A model generated the notes under the pieces. That model saw only the letters and a list, made by a program, of their open reading frames with translations. It ran no database searches and was not told the DNA's origin. Both the position numbers and the translations under genes were made by a program. This document shows positions 63,820-64,000 of a stretch of 64,000 nt of DNA, piece after piece. Origin of the DNA: Hydractinia symbiolongicarpus (lineage: Eukaryota; Cnidaria; Hydrozoa; Anthoathecata; Hydractiniidae); NCBI RefSeq assembly GCF_029227915.1, contig NC_079883.1, positions 3,966,001 to 4,030,000 on the forward strand, in the 5' to 3' direction. Within the stretch, counting starts at the first letter, position 1; every line of letters starts with the position of its first letter.

Positions 63820-64000
63820 ATGGCCGAGCATTCTAGTCCTAGAGAAATGTTTAAAACAGATATATCCAATTCCCAACTTGAGGAGCTGCTTAAATTACGA
63901 TAAGTTTTATGACAGGATAGACAAATACGGCGGATCTCTGATCATATTGGCGCTTATGGAGGGTATATCCGAAACCGTGGCCGTTACCAGCTCGATAGCG
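63820..64000 (+). CDS. Start of a further viral gene running off the window
   Basis: ATGG start 40 bp from the divergent coiled-coil gene. The first frame (MAEHSSPREMFKTDI...) ends after 27 codons at 63901-63903, but YDKFYDRIDKYGGSLIIL ... ISETVAVTSS continues in another frame to the window's end, so a frameshift near 63895 is likely, or the downstream frame is the true gene. Too short to assign. Confidence 0.35.

Noticed and set aside
1-64000. tRNA, rRNA, CRISPR arrays and trans-spliced leader genes
   Set aside because: Looked for by eye (T-loop GGTTCGA with paired arms, regular spaced repeats, donor-like SL hairpins); nothing convincing. A tRNA scan would be decisive.

Overview
The window reads as an AT-rich invertebrate nuclear genome. 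It is most likely cnidarian and plausibly hydrozoan, but this rests only on how its retroelement and viral protein families look to me; there is no rRNA or conserved housekeeping gene to confirm it. Coding density is low between 7.4 and 56 kb. What can be supported falls into four layers: endogenous Polinton-like/adintovirus-like DNA virus elements, host secreted cystine-knot genes, retrotransposons, and non-coding repeats.

Left edge (1-7.4 kb, element L): a decayed DNA-virus element running off the left side of the window. It holds the C-terminal part of a coiled-coil protein, a small hypothetical ORF, an RVE-type integrase, a small membrane protein, a zinc-repeat HNH nuclease, a second zinc-repeat array carrying a copied piece of capsid gene, a major-capsid-like pseudogene, a coiled-coil membrane protein, and a divergent gene pair (a 404-aa-protein homologue and a penton-like gene). 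Nearly all carry stops or frameshifts. Right edge (56.4-64 kb, element R): a distinct and much better preserved element running off the right side. It has the same 404-aa/penton-like divergent pair, then a major-capsid-like gene, an A32-type packaging ATPase (one frameshift), several small conserved proteins and an intact coiled-coil membrane protein. L and R share at least five gene families but differ in gene order, so they are two lineages and not copies of one insertion. In R, two ORFs share the identical upstream motif TATATAAAACATGG, and perfect hairpins lie behind genes or between convergent genes, which suggests viral expression signals still readable in the sequence.

Middle (7.4-56 kb): a segmental duplication (about 7.43-11.96 kb and 23.35-27.48 kb) carries two copies of a gremlin/DAN-like cystine-knot gene on the minus strand. 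The left copy is broken. Two further cystine-knot genes of another subfamily lie at 41.3 and 52.6 kb, also on the minus strand. All three intact copies have a splice acceptor directly before the start codon. An apolipoprotein-L-like terminal exon lies at 17.5-18.5 kb. Retroelements are a CR1/Jockey-like LINE fragment (21.9-23.0 kb), a Penelope-like element fragment (30.6-31.7 kb), a truncated BEL/Pao pol (32.6-34.9 kb) and a complete, apparently very young BEL/Pao element (44.4-50.2 kb) with identical 158-bp LTRs and a 5-bp target duplication, inserted between the two 41/52-kb cystine-knot paralogues. Several minisatellites and MITE-like inverted repeats fill the rest.

All homology calls come from reading motifs and comparing segments within the window; no database search was run.
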